From assembly GCF_963676815.1 (NCBI RefSeq), contig NZ_OY781365.1, positions 1,894,501 through 1,958,500 of the forward strand: DNA of 64,000 bases. The letters run 5' to 3'. Below are positions 25,420 to 34,330 of the stretch, piece by piece. The position numbers and the translations under genes are program-made. The notes under the pieces were generated by a model. It saw nothing but the letters and a program-made list of their open reading frames with translations, was not told where the DNA came from and did no database searches. Positions within the stretch are counted from its first letter, which is position 1. Each line of letters begins with the position of its first letter. Origin of the DNA: an uncultured Draconibacterium sp. Its GTDB lineage: Bacteria; Bacteroidota; Bacteroidia; Bacteroidales; Prolixibacteraceae.

Positions 25420-26181
25420 TTACTCGCTAATTCTTGCTTTCAGGTATTCGCGGTTCAAACGTGCAATGTTTGTAATGGAAATACTCTTCGGACACTCGGC
25501 CTCACAAGCCTGCGTATTGGTACAGCCACCAAAACCAAGTTCATCCATTTTACCCACCATGTTTTTCGCACGGCTTGCAGCTTCAACTTTACCTTGTGGC
25601 AATTTTGCCAGGTGCGAAACTTTTGCCGAAACAAACAACATAGCCGATGAGTTTTTACAAGCTGCAACACAAGCACCACAACCGATACATGCTGCTGCAT
25701 CCATTGATTCCTCTGCATCGTCTTTTGCTACAGGAATAGCGTTTGCATCAGGAACACCACCGGTGTTTACCGATACAAAACCACCTGCCTGAAGAATTTT
25801 CTCGAAAGCAGTACGGTCAACCACAAGGTCTTTAATTACCGGGAATGCACGTGCACGCCAAGGCTCAATAACAATGGTTTCACCATCTTTGAACTTACGC
25901 ATGTGCAACTGGCAAGTAGTAACCTCAGTGTCTGGTCCGTGAGGACGGCCATTAATGTATAGACTACAAGTACCGCAGATACCTTCGCGGCAGTCGTGGT
26001 CGAAAGCAATTGGATCGATTCCTTCTTCAATAAGCTGGAAATTCAGGATATCCATCATTTCAAGGAAAGAAGACCCGGTTGAAACATTCTCAATTGTATA
26101 TGTTTCGAATTTACCTTTTGATTTGGCATTCTTTTGACGCCAAACTTTTATTTTGAGTTTTTTTAGAATCTTATCAGCCAT
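25420..26181 (-). CDS. sdhB: Succinate dehydrogenase/fumarate reductase iron-sulfur subunit
   Basis: A 253-residue protein. The N-terminal ferredoxin domain carries the [2Fe-2S] ligands in CREGICGTCSLYING and TCQLHMR. The C-terminal domain has CIGCGACVAACKNSSA and a second cluster-binding stretch, ACEAECPKSI, for the [4Fe-4S] and [3Fe-4S] centres. It passes electrons between the flavoprotein SdhA and quinone at the cytoplasmic membrane. Third gene of sdhCAB (37 bp after sdhA), with a terminator behind it. Confidence 0.96.
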   Translation of the reverse strand: MADKILKKLKIKVWRQKNAKSKGKFETYTIENVSTGSSFLEMMDILNFQLIEEGIDPIAFDHDCREGICGTCSLYINGRPHGPDTEVTTCQLHMRKFKDGETIVIEPWRARAFPVIKDLVVDRTAFEKILQAGGFVSVNTGGVPDANAIPVAKDDAEESMDAAACIGCGACVAACKNSSAMLFVSAKVSHLAKLPQGKVEAASRAKNMVGKMDELGFGGCTNTQACEAECPKSISITNIARLNREYLKARISE

Positions 26182-26218
26182 AATCTTACAGATTTATGAT
26201 TTATAATTATTCGATCGA

Positions 26219-28159
26219 TTATTTGTAAGAACGCTGCGTAAGCTTCACATTCTCAAACACCAAATCTTCTTTATGCATATCCGGCTCAACGCCCTCTCCT
26301 TTGTACTCCCAGCACGAAACGTAAGTGAATTCTTCGTCGTTACGTTTTGCTTCACCTTCTTCGGTAGCCGACTCTTCGCGGAAGTGTCCACCACACGATT
26401 CGTTTCTGTCGAGTGCGTCGCGAGCCATCAACTCACCAATATCGAAGAAATCGGCAACACGACCGGCTTTCTCCAACTCAGGATTAAGGTTATCCAATTC
26501 GCCAGGAATACGAACATCTTTCCAGAATTCTTCGCGGATTACTTTAATCTCCTCAATGGCTTTTTTCAGGCCTTCAGCATTACGGGCCATACCAACGTAA
26601 TCCCACATTATCTGTCCAAGCTTTTTGTGGAAATAGTCAACCGGTTTCGAACCTTTAATGTTGTATAATTTCTCGATACGATCTTTAACCTCTTTTTCAA
26701 CTGCAGCAAACTCAGGAGCGTTCGTGTCGGCCATCGGTGTCATAATTTCGTCTGCCAGGTAATCACCAATAGTGTATGGCAACACAAAATATCCGTCGGC
26801 CAAACCTTGCATCAGTGCCGAAGCACCCAAACGGTTAGCACCGTGATCGGAGAAGTTAGCTTCACCAATTGAGTACAAACCGGGAACCGAAGTCATCAGG
26901 TTGTAATCAACCCAGGTACCACCCATTGAGTAGTGGATAGCCGGATAAATCATCATTGGCGCTTTGTAAGGATCAACATCAGTAATCTTTTCGTACATCT
27001 GGAACAGGTTTCCATAACGTTGCTCGATTACATGTTTACCTAAACGATCGATTGAATATTTAAAATCAAGGAATACAGCTTTACCTTCGGCGTTTACACC
27101 GAATCCGGCATCGCAACGTTCTTTTGCAGCACGCGACGCAACATCACGAGGTACAAGGTTACCGTAAGAAGGATATCTTCTTTCCAGGTAAAAGTCACGA
27201 TCTTCATCAGCAATATCGTTCGGGTGAAGCTCACCTTTTTGTAATTTTATTGCATCTTCTTTTTTCTTCGGAACCCAAACACGGCCATCGTTACGCAACG
27301 ACTCCGACATCAAAGTCAGTTTCGATTGCTGGTCGCCATGAACAGGAATACAAGTTGGGTGAATCTGTACGAAACATGGGTTCGACATGAAGGCACCACG
27401 TTTGTAACACTGCCAGGCAGCAGAACCGTTACTTCCCATTGCGTTAGTCGACAGGAAGAATACGTTTCCGTAACCACCGGTTGCAACAACAACGGCGTGT
27501 GCACCAAAACGTTTGATCTCTCCCGAAACAAGGTCGCGGGCAATAATACCACGGGCTTTTCCATCGATTTTAACCAGGTCCAGCATTTCGTGGCGGTTGT
27601 ACATTTCAACAGCGCCTTTCGAAATCTGACGGTTCAACGCCTGATAAGCACCAATTAACAACTGCTGACCGGTTTGCCCACGTGCATAGAACGTACGACT
27701 TACCAACACACCACCAAACGAACGGTTGTCTAACAAACCACCGTATTCGCGACCAAATGGAACACCTTGTGCAACACACTGGTCGATAATGTTTGGAGAA
27801 ACTTCTGCCAAACGGTAAACGTTAGCTTCGCGTGCGCGGTAGTCACCACCTTTAATAGTATCGTAGAACAGACGATAAACCGAGTCGTTATCGTTCTGAT
27901 AGTTTTTAGCAGCATTAATACCACCCTGTGCAGCAATTGAGTGTGCACGACGTGGGCTGTCCTGGTAACAAAATGCTTTTACTTTATATCCTAATTCTGC
28001 TAAAGAAGCAGCTGCCGAGGCACCACCTAAACCGGTACCCACAACAATAATTTCTAATTTACGCTTGTTAGCAGGGCTCACTACTTTAATGGCAGCTTTG
28101 TGTTTGCTCCACTTTTCTGCTAATGGCCCTTCAGGTATCTTATTCTCTAAAATGCTCAT
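26219..28159 (-). CDS. sdhA: Succinate dehydrogenase/fumarate reductase flavoprotein subunit
   Basis: A 646-residue flavoprotein. The FAD-binding motif is VVGTGLGGASAAASLAELG near residue 36. The covalent-flavin histidine lies in RRAHSIAAQGGINAAKN. The active-site region contains FVQIHPTCIP and, further on, RYPSYGNLVPRDVASR with the catalytic arginine. C-terminal HFREES is also conserved. Length and sequence type fit the B-type (epsilon/Bacteroidota) enzymes, which can run as fumarate reductase or succinate dehydrogenase. It is in the operon between sdhC and sdhB. Confidence 0.97.
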   Translation of the reverse strand: MSILENKIPEGPLAEKWSKHKAAIKVVSPANKRKLEIIVVGTGLGGASAAASLAELGYKVKAFCYQDSPRRAHSIAAQGGINAAKNYQNDNDSVYRLFYDTIKGGDYRAREANVYRLAEVSPNIIDQCVAQGVPFGREYGGLLDNRSFGGVLVSRTFYARGQTGQQLLIGAYQALNRQISKGAVEMYNRHEMLDLVKIDGKARGIIARDLVSGEIKRFGAHAVVVATGGYGNVFFLSTNAMGSNGSAAWQCYKRGAFMSNPCFVQIHPTCIPVHGDQQSKLTLMSESLRNDGRVWVPKKKEDAIKLQKGELHPNDIADEDRDFYLERRYPSYGNLVPRDVASRAAKERCDAGFGVNAEGKAVFLDFKYSIDRLGKHVIEQRYGNLFQMYEKITDVDPYKAPMMIYPAIHYSMGGTWVDYNLMTSVPGLYSIGEANFSDHGANRLGASALMQGLADGYFVLPYTIGDYLADEIMTPMADTNAPEFAAVEKEVKDRIEKLYNIKGSKPVDYFHKKLGQIMWDYVGMARNAEGLKKAIEEIKVIREEFWKDVRIPGELDNLNPELEKAGRVADFFDIGELMARDALDRNESCGGHFREESATEEGEAKRNDEEFTYVSCWEYKGEGVEPDMHKEDLVFENVKLTQRSYK

Positions 28160-28175
28160 AATTCTTTCCTCTTTT

Positions 28176-28865
28176 TTATTTATACAATCCTACCATGAAA
28201 TAAAGTGGAATAACGGCGAAACCCACAGCAACAAGAATTGCGTAAATCGTACCAATAACTTTCCAGCGGTTTAACCAATGTTTGTTGTTTAAACCTAAAG
28301 TTTGGAAAGCCGACCAGAAACCATGCGACAGGTGAATTCCAAGTAAAATACCACCAAGAATGTAGAAAATACCCAGTGCAGTGCTGTTAATAAAAGCGGC
28401 CGAAACCAAAGCGTATGCATTGTGCATGTGTTCGCCGTTTACGGTAACTTCTGCCAAAAGCGGATCACCGGTAAACTTCATCTTAATAAAGAAGTTAATG
28501 ATGTGGATGATAAGGAATACCAAAACCAAACCGCCTAATACCAGCATGTTACGCGATGCCCACGAGCTTGCTCCGCTCATGTTCTTTTTGGCATACTTAA
28601 CCGGGCGTGCTTTCCAGTTTTGATACTCTAGAAAGAATGACCAAACAATGTGAATGATAAAACCCAATCCGAGGATAGGTTCCATAATTTTAATCAGAGG
28701 GTTAGTAGCCATAAAGTGAGCTCCCTGATTAAACAAATCACCGCTGTTGTCAAAGATCAGTAATAAGTTGAGGCCCAAGTGGACTGCAATAAAGACTACC
28801 AGGAATAATCCCGACAGGCTCATCACAAATTTTCTTCCAATCGAGGCTGTTAAAAATTTGCTCAT
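28176..28865 (-). CDS. sdhC: Succinate dehydrogenase/fumarate reductase cytochrome b subunit
   Basis: A 229-residue membrane protein with five predicted helices, the single-subunit dihaem cytochrome b558 of B-type succinate:quinone oxidoreductases. Histidines placed in helices (FIAVHLGLNL, GFIIHIVWSF, FLIIHIINFF and LGIHLSHGFWS) are the likely haem ligands. It anchors SdhAB and exchanges electrons with menaquinone. First gene of sdhCAB; a good promoter lies about 50 bp upstream. Confidence 0.94.
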   Translation of the reverse strand: MSKFLTASIGRKFVMSLSGLFLVVFIAVHLGLNLLLIFDNSGDLFNQGAHFMATNPLIKIMEPILGLGFIIHIVWSFFLEYQNWKARPVKYAKKNMSGASSWASRNMLVLGGLVLVFLIIHIINFFIKMKFTGDPLLAEVTVNGEHMHNAYALVSAAFINSTALGIFYILGGILLGIHLSHGFWSAFQTLGLNNKHWLNRWKVIGTIYAILVAVGFAVIPLYFMVGLYK

Positions 28866-28913
28866 AATCTATTATTTATTTTTGGTTGATTCTTAATCTA
28901 ATTTTAAGCGCCA

Positions 28914-28945
28914 CAAATGTAGACGAACACAAATATTCCTGCAAA
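28914..28945 (-). promoter_or_regulatory. sdhCAB promoter
   Basis: On the minus strand TTTG (28945-28942), a 20-bp spacer and TACATTTG (28921-28914) match the Bacteroidota -33/-7 promoter. The -7 element ends 48 bp before the sdhC ATG. The rest of the 28866-29196 gap is AT-rich with no gene seen; TAACTTTA near 29167 may serve gntP on the plus strand. Confidence 0.6.
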
Positions 28946-29196
28946 AAAGGCCATCTAAAATAGCTAATTTATAACGATTCTACAACTGATTTAATTTTTG
29001 GTTTAGATTGAACATTCGGTCGAACTACTTTAACAATAAAAACACGCCTGCTTCCCTTTGTTTTCATTGATACCGCGAATATATTACATACCAAAAACTA
29101 TTGCTAAATTTTTCTACAGGCCCCCGAAGGTAGCAACTATTATTTTGGAAGAACAACTACAAATTCTAACTTTAGCGAATACTAAATCTAAACCAA

Positions 29197-30555
29197 ATGG
29201 GTACACCTTTTCTGATTTTCATGGTGCTTTCGGCAGTTGCGTTGCTGCTTTTTATGGTACTTAAACTCAAAATCTCGGCCTTTATAGCTCTACTTATTAC
29301 CGCCATTTATGTTGGTATTCTGGCAGGAATGCCTTTAAAAGAAGTTACCCAATCCATTCAGGACGGGATGGCCGGAACTCTGGGTTTTGTGGCAACAGTA
29401 GTTGGCCTGGGAGCAATTTTTGGGCAAATGCTAGAGAGCTCGGGCGGTGCCGAATCGCTGGCTCATTATCTGGTTAAAAAGTTTGGAAAAGACCGTGCCT
29501 CGTGGGCGATGGTTGTAACCGGTTTTATAATTGCCATTCCCGTTTTTTTCGATGTAGGTTTTATCATTCTGGTACCTATTATTTATGCACTTTCGCGCGA
29601 TACAAAAAAATCGCTGTTATATTATGGCATTCCGTTGCTGGCCGGACTGGCTGCCACACACAGCTTTATTCCGCCAACTCCGGGCCCCGTTGCAGTAGCC
29701 GACATTATTAATGTACAACTGGGATGGGTGATTTTGCTTGGATTGATTATTGGTTTTCCAACGGCAATTATTGCCGGGCCGGTGTGGGGAAAATATATTT
29801 CGAAAAAAATACACCTCACTCCTCCTGAAGAATTTATGATACAAACCAAAAAGGAGTACGATGAAAACAACCTCCCTTCTTTTCGTTTGATTGCATTAAT
29901 TATAGCAGTTCCATTATTTCTCATTTTGGTCAACACTTTTACAGGGCTGGCCGTTTCGAAAAACGCGGTAGAACAAAGCATTTATACCGACATTCTCGAA
30001 TTTTTGGGACATCCTTTCTCTGCACTGATCATTGCCACACTTATTGCTATTTATTTCCTGTGTATAAAACGTGGCATGGGAAGAGAAAAAGTGCTGGAAT
30101 TGTCGACCAAAGCACTTGGCCCGGCAGGAATAATTATTCTGATTACCGGTGCCGGTGGTGTTTTAAAACAAGTTCTGGTAGATAGCGGAATAGGAAAAAT
30201 AATGGCCGAGTCGATGGCAAACTCTGCCCTTCCTCCAATTTTGCTGGCCTGGATTTTAGCTGCCATTGTGCGCGTAACTCAAGGATCGGCAACTGTAGCC
30301 ATGATTACAGCTGCGGGAATTATTGCACCCGTTATGAGCGAATTTGGCTTAAACGATCCGCAACGTGCGCTGGTGGTTCTGTCAATTGCATCGGGAGCAA
30401 CTTTACTATCGCATGTAAACGACAGTGGTTTTTGGCTGGTAGGCAAATATTTTGGTATGAACGAAAAACAAACCCTGCAAAGCTGGACGGTTATGGAATC
30501 AATAATTGCCGTTTGCGGGCTGGCGTTTACGATGTTGGCCAGTTTGTTTTTTTAA
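29197..30555 (+). CDS. GntP family gluconate:H+ symporter
   Basis: A 452-residue membrane protein with about 12-14 predicted spans. Family motifs include GFVATVVGLGAIFGQMLESSGGAE near residue 60 and IAIPVFFDVGFIIL near 110. Also present are HSFIPPTPGPVA near 155 and RVTQGSATVAMITAAGI near 355. GntP permeases import gluconate or related sugar acids (idonate, fructuronate) with protons. No sugar-acid kinase or dehydratase gene is adjacent, so the substrate stays open. It is monocistronic as far as seen; the ATG at 29197 gives the hydrophobic N-terminus directly. Confidence 0.92.
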   Translation: MGTPFLIFMVLSAVALLLFMVLKLKISAFIALLITAIYVGILAGMPLKEVTQSIQDGMAGTLGFVATVVGLGAIFGQMLESSGGAESLAHYLVKKFGKDRASWAMVVTGFIIAIPVFFDVGFIILVPIIYALSRDTKKSLLYYGIPLLAGLAATHSFIPPTPGPVAVADIINVQLGWVILLGLIIGFPTAIIAGPVWGKYISKKIHLTPPEEFMIQTKKEYDENNLPSFRLIALIIAVPLFLILVNTFTGLAVSKNAVEQSIYTDILEFLGHPFSALIIATLIAIYFLCIKRGMGREKVLELSTKALGPAGIIILITGAGGVLKQVLVDSGIGKIMAESMANSALPPILLAWILAAIVRVTQGSATVAMITAAGIIAPVMSEFGLNDPQRALVVLSIASGATLLSHVNDSGFWLVGKYFGMNEKQTLQSWTVMESIIAVCGLAFTMLASLFF

Positions 30556-30644
30556 AACAATCGGCTTCCTCTGCGGTGCTGCGCAATCCTCCCTTTGGCG
30601 AGAAACAGAGATAGTGGTCTCATTTCAAAATCGCTAATTTTATT

Positions 30645-30685
30645 CACCGACCCAAAGTCCCCTTCGAGGATTTAGGGGTCAGAAA
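30645..30685. repeat. Small palindromic intergenic repeat
   Basis: CCCCTTCGAGGATTTAGGGG sits in the gntP-elaA gap, flanked by related purine/pyrimidine-rich sequence. It resembles CCCCTAAATCC-type strings often found repeated between Bacteroidota genes. Low certainty. Confidence 0.25.
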
Positions 30686-30728
30686 TGCAAGCAAAGAGTT
30701 CCCAAAAATTACTATCATTGCATCTACT

Positions 30729-31181
30729 ATGACTTTTAAATTCAAACATTTTTCAGAACTCACCACAAACGAACTTTACGACATTCTTCAACTTAGGGCA
30801 GAGATTTTTGTGGTTGAACAGGACTGTGTTTACAACGATATTGATGGGCTGGATAAAAATGCCATCCACCAATTTATGGAAAAGGACGGACAAATTGTGG
30901 CCTACTCACGCTTATTGAAACCGGGCACACGGTTTAATGATTATTCGATTGGGCGAGTTGTGGTTAAAGAATCAGTGCGTGGGACAGGATTGGGAATACA
31001 AATGATGGAAGAAGCCAAACGCTATATTCTGGAAAACTGGAAGCCAGAGAAAATAAAAATAAGTGCGCAAAAATACCTGCGTAAATTTTACGAAGACCTG
31101 GGATTTAAAATCGTTACCGACGAATACCTTGAAGATGGAATTCCGCACTACGGAATGCTGTTTGAAAACCACGCAGATTAA
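30729..31181 (+). CDS. elaA: GNAT acetyltransferase, ElaA family
   Basis: A 150-residue GNAT protein aligning with ElaA over its whole length. DILQLRAEIFVVEQDCVYND is the ElaA N-terminal signature. SIGRVVVKESVRGTGLGIQM is the acetyl-CoA pyrophosphate loop (R-G-x-G-L-G), and ISAQKYLRKFYEDLGFK with EDGIPHYGM complete it. The acetylated substrate of ElaA is not firmly established. The next gene starts 3 bp after its stop, so the two are probably cotranscribed. Confidence 0.92.
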   Translation: MTFKFKHFSELTTNELYDILQLRAEIFVVEQDCVYNDIDGLDKNAIHQFMEKDGQIVAYSRLLKPGTRFNDYSIGRVVVKESVRGTGLGIQMMEEAKRYILENWKPEKIKISAQKYLRKFYEDLGFKIVTDEYLEDGIPHYGMLFENHAD

Positions 31182-31183
31182 AC

Positions 31184-31918
31184 ATGCAAAAATTTGTAAT
31201 TCTCCTATTGTTGTTTCTCCCCTCTCAGGCTTTTGCATCCACAAAAGATAGTATTGTTGAATGCATTTTTAACGAAATGTACAACCAGCATTATACACAG
31301 GCTGAAGAAATACTTCGTGCCAACAAAAACAACATCGACTCCATTTTTTTTGCCGTACTTTCTGTTGACATGAGTTACTGGAAAAATGTTACCGGCACCG
31401 ACACTCCCGATTATCAAACTTTTGAAACTGACTTACAAAATCTTTCACCTGTAAATCCAACATCAACAACGCAGCAGGCAATTCACCTGGTTACGTTGTC
31501 GTATCAGTTGCGTTACGAGCTCAAACGTTTTAAACTCATAAAAGCCATTTCAACACGGCAGGAGACAAAAGCGCTTTTCTCTTCTCTAAAAACAAACGAA
31601 GAACTTCCTCCCAAGCAAATGGAACTGTACCAATTGTATTCCGCTTTGTTTCAATATTTCGACAATTATTTAAAACCATTTTTTGTTTCCACCAAGAAAG
31701 AAAACTGCAGCGAAGCATTAGCAACCATGACCAGGTTGTACCAATCGGAAAACCAAATTACAAAAACGCTGGTTGCTTATTTTTTGGGAAAAACCTGGCT
31801 AAAATACGAGAACAATCCCCAAAATGCTGTCGACTACTTTCAATGGCTGCACAAAACTTACCCCGAAAATATAAAGTTTAAAGCGCTGCTGAACGAATGC
31901 TACAAGCAGTTAAAATAG
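31184..31918 (+). CDS. Secreted hypothetical protein, paralogue of next gene
   Basis: A 244-residue protein with a signal peptide (MQKFVILLLLFLPSQAFA). The mature part is all-helical and TPR-like: YTQAEEILRANKNNID near the start, YQLRYELKRFKLIKAIS near 110 and FQWLHKTYPENIKFKALLNE near the end. It shares spacing and key strings with the following gene (LxLDMSYWK / LNLDLHWWK, YQLRYxxKxF, KxYPxNxxF), so the two arose by tandem duplication. No known domain is recognised. It probably acts in the periplasm and starts 3 bp after elaA. Confidence 0.7.
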   Translation: MQKFVILLLLFLPSQAFASTKDSIVECIFNEMYNQHYTQAEEILRANKNNIDSIFFAVLSVDMSYWKNVTGTDTPDYQTFETDLQNLSPVNPTSTTQQAIHLVTLSYQLRYELKRFKLIKAISTRQETKALFSSLKTNEELPPKQMELYQLYSALFQYFDNYLKPFFVSTKKENCSEALATMTRLYQSENQITKTLVAYFLGKTWLKYENNPQNAVDYFQWLHKTYPENIKFKALLNECYKQLK

Positions 31919-32001
31919 GTTTTCAAACATTTTGCGTAATTTTCTGTTATATCCGCAAGATTTGATCAAAGAAACTTTTTACTTTACACAAAATTTGTGA
32001 G

Positions 32002-32745
32002 ATGATTCAAAGGGTACTTTTTTCGATTTTTTTAGTGTGTTTCAGCCTGTCAACGTGGGCAAATAATGCAAATAACGACAGCATTGCCAACCGTGTTTTC
32101 ACCTTAATTTACCAGCAAAATCTTATCGATGCCGAAAAAACTTATACAAACGGCAAAGACGAACTGAACGACTTTTACCGCACTTTTTTAAACCTCGATT
32201 TGCATTGGTGGAAATACCGCACTACCTATTCAAAAGAAAACTCGAACAAATTAGGAGACTTAATTGATGCATCGCTGCTTCCCGAAACCGATACCTACGA
32301 GCAAAAGATGCGTCAGATAATTGTACGATCGTACCAACTGCGTTACGACAAAAAGAAATTCAACATTTTCGGAATGCTTTCCGCCCGCTCCGATATCAGA
32401 GATTTAATTGCCGATATTGAAAAAGAAGATCCGCCTTTTACCGGCGACGAACAAAAACTTTTCGAGAGCTATGTAATTATGTATCAATACATCGAGAACA
32501 TTAACTTTTTTGCCAACGCCAAAAAATCGGAAGCCCGCGAAAAGAAACTTAAGCGAATGGAAAAACTCGCCGCCGAAGACAATGTGATATTAAACACCGT
32601 GGCTGATTTTTTCCTGGCGCGCATGTATCAGAAAATTGAGGATAAACCGGAAGTTGGGTTGCAACATTTTAAAATACTCACCAAGAAATACCCAACAAAC
32701 AAAACCTTTGCCGAGTACCAGGCCGAGTGCGAAGAAAAAATCTAA
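32002..32745 (+). CDS. Secreted hypothetical protein, paralogue of previous gene
   Basis: A 247-residue protein with signal peptide MIQRVLFSIFLVCFSLSTWA. Like the upstream gene it is helical with a TPR-like ending (VGLQHFKILTKKYPTNKTFAEY). It shares FLNLDLHWWKYR, SYQLRYDKKKFNIFGMLSAR and the C-terminal KKYPTNKTF with it. A basic, possibly coiled helix (KKSEAREKKLKRMEKL) lies near 175-190. The 83-bp gap to the previous gene may hold its own promoter. Its stop overlaps the convergent zinc-ribbon gene by 4 bp. Function unknown. Confidence 0.7.
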   Translation: MIQRVLFSIFLVCFSLSTWANNANNDSIANRVFTLIYQQNLIDAEKTYTNGKDELNDFYRTFLNLDLHWWKYRTTYSKENSNKLGDLIDASLLPETDTYEQKMRQIIVRSYQLRYDKKKFNIFGMLSARSDIRDLIADIEKEDPPFTGDEQKLFESYVIMYQYIENINFFANAKKSEAREKKLKRMEKLAAEDNVILNTVADFFLARMYQKIEDKPEVGLQHFKILTKKYPTNKTFAEYQAECEEKI

Positions 32746-33158
32746 GGAAATAATTCGTGCTGCGCATAATCGCGATGAAAAGTACGTTTTCGGCAACGCG
32801 GACAAATTGCTCTTTTTAAGCGATGAATATTGGTGAGTTTTAAGCGCGCCTTACAATCGCGGCAGCGGAATTCGCTTTTGTGAACCACTTCTTCCTCGTC
32901 AAAAACTGTCACCTCAATTTTATCATACAAGGTTTTGCAATGCGGGCATTTATAAACCTGAAACCCGGCTTTCAATTGCAGATTTTCATTGGTTTTAGCC
33001 ATCTTCCAAAGCAGGTTGTGCGTTTTGTAATGAAAAATACGGGTACGTTGTTTCAGGTACTCGTTAACCGGCTGCGAGTGCACCAAAAATCCATGTCCCT
33101 GGTTAAAACTTTCGGTAAAGCCGCAATGATCGCAACGGTATGAATAGGCATGTCCCAT
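32742..33158 (-). CDS. Zinc-ribbon protein with four CxxC motifs
   Basis: A 138-residue protein with CDHC near residue 9, CPHC near 71, CRDC near 99 and CPRC near 118. These could form two zinc ribbons, pairing first with second and third with fourth. The chain is otherwise basic, with RLKRAICPRCRKRTFH near the end, so nucleic-acid binding is plausible. No signal peptide. I do not recognise a named family. It lies between two plus-strand genes, overlapping the end of the upstream one by 4 bp. Confidence 0.72.
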   Translation of the reverse strand: MGHAYSYRCDHCGFTESFNQGHGFLVHSQPVNEYLKQRTRIFHYKTHNLLWKMAKTNENLQLKAGFQVYKCPHCKTLYDKIEVTVFDEEEVVHKSEFRCRDCKARLKLTNIHRLKRAICPRCRKRTFHRDYAQHELFP

Positions 33159-33285
33159 TTGCTAAAATTAACGATTTTCATGCGGCTTTTTAATGTTATA
33201 TAAATTGTTCCTGAAAAAAACTCCTCTGCCAGAAACAATTTTTAATCTCGTATGTATTAATGACATACATATAAAATATTCAATC

Positions 33286-33846
33286 ATGAAACTTTTTGTA
33301 ATTGCAGCACTTTTACTAAGCATATCTTTTAGCAGTTTTTCGCAAGAATTAAAGGTTGGCGACAAAGCACCAGCATTTTCTACCTTGTCCGATGATGGCT
33401 CAACATGGAATATGAATGATTATTTGGGCGACAAATTTATTGTGGTTTATTTTTATCCGGCTGCAATGACCGGAGGTTGCACCAAACAAGCCTGTGCTTA
33501 TCGCGACATGAAAACTGCGATTGACGGAGCCAATGCTGTTGTTGTTGGAATTAGCGGCGACAATGTTGACGGTTTAAAACTTTTTAAACAGGCCAACGAT
33601 CTTAACTTCCCCTTATTATCGGATGAAAGTGGCGATATTGCCAAAAAATTTGGTGTTCCGGTGCGCGATGGTGGAACGATAACACGCGAAATAAACGGGC
33701 AAGAATTTGATTTGGTTCGGGGAGCTACAGCGTCGCGCTGGACATTTATTATTGATAAACAGGGCAATATCGTTTATAAAAACACAGAAGTAGACGCAAG
33801 TAAAGACTCTGCGGAAATATTGGAATTTCTAAAAAACAATTCATAA
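33286..33846 (+). CDS. Exported peroxiredoxin (BCP/PrxQ type)
   Basis: A 186-residue protein with a signal peptide (MKLFVIAALLLSISFSSFSQ) and an AhpC/TSA thioredoxin fold. The active site reads PAAMTGGCTKQACAYRD, where the first Cys is peroxidatic and the second, five residues later, is the resolving Cys typical of PrxQ/BCP. RWTFIIDKQGNIVYKN is the usual C-terminal strand pair. It should reduce peroxides in the periplasm. The frame is open from 33193, but the ATG at 33286 gives a proper signal peptide, so the later start is used. A small secreted protein follows after 28 bp. Confidence 0.9.
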   Translation: MKLFVIAALLLSISFSSFSQELKVGDKAPAFSTLSDDGSTWNMNDYLGDKFIVVYFYPAAMTGGCTKQACAYRDMKTAIDGANAVVVGISGDNVDGLKLFKQANDLNFPLLSDESGDIAKKFGVPVRDGGTITREINGQEFDLVRGATASRWTFIIDKQGNIVYKNTEVDASKDSAEILEFLKNNS

Positions 33847-33874
33847 ATTGCACAAATTACAAACCCATAAATAA

Positions 33875-34270
33875 GTGAAGATGAAAAAATTGTGTACGCT
33901 TTTTACACTGATTTTTGTTTTCTCCCTTACCATTTCAACGAATGCTTTTGCTCAGGCAAAACCAACATTTAACTCTGATGTAACCATTTCTTTCGGAAAC
34001 GATGTAATATCGTTTACACTGAATTCAGGGATTGAAATGATTAAAATTACTCCTTCCGGTAATTTTGTTCGAATCCTTACTTTTCAGCTTGATCCGGACG
34101 ATCCGTTACTTAATTTGGCAATGCCTTTTGCAATTGTAAAGGTTTCGCTAAAAGCCGATACAGATGGCGATGGTGAAACAGATTTAAGTTTAAAAGATGA
34201 ACGCGCTGTTATTACACCAAGTGGAGTAGTAAAACTGGTGTACCATCTCAACGGGAAAAAGAAAGAATAA
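33875..34270 (+). CDS. Small secreted hypothetical protein
   Basis: A 131-residue protein with signal peptide cleaved after TNAFAQ. The mature part is beta-rich (VTISFGNDVISFTLNSGIE) and includes an acidic DTDGDGETDLS segment that could bind calcium. It ends basic (HLNGKKKE). No known domain. It is 28 bp after the peroxiredoxin gene and followed by a strong terminator, so the pair probably forms an operon. Confidence 0.7.
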   Translation: MKMKKLCTLFTLIFVFSLTISTNAFAQAKPTFNSDVTISFGNDVISFTLNSGIEMIKITPSGNFVRILTFQLDPDDPLLNLAMPFAIVKVSLKADTDGDGETDLSLKDERAVITPSGVVKLVYHLNGKKKE

Positions 34271-34276
34271 ATTAAT

Positions 34277-34306
34277 AAAAGGAGCAAAATTGCTCCTTTT
34301 TTATTT
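34277..34306 (+). terminator. Terminator after the peroxiredoxin operon
   Basis: AAAAGGAGCA, loop AAAT, TGCTCCTTTT, then a T run. Confidence 0.8.
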
Positions 34307-34330
34307 TCATCTGTAAGGTAAAAATTATCT

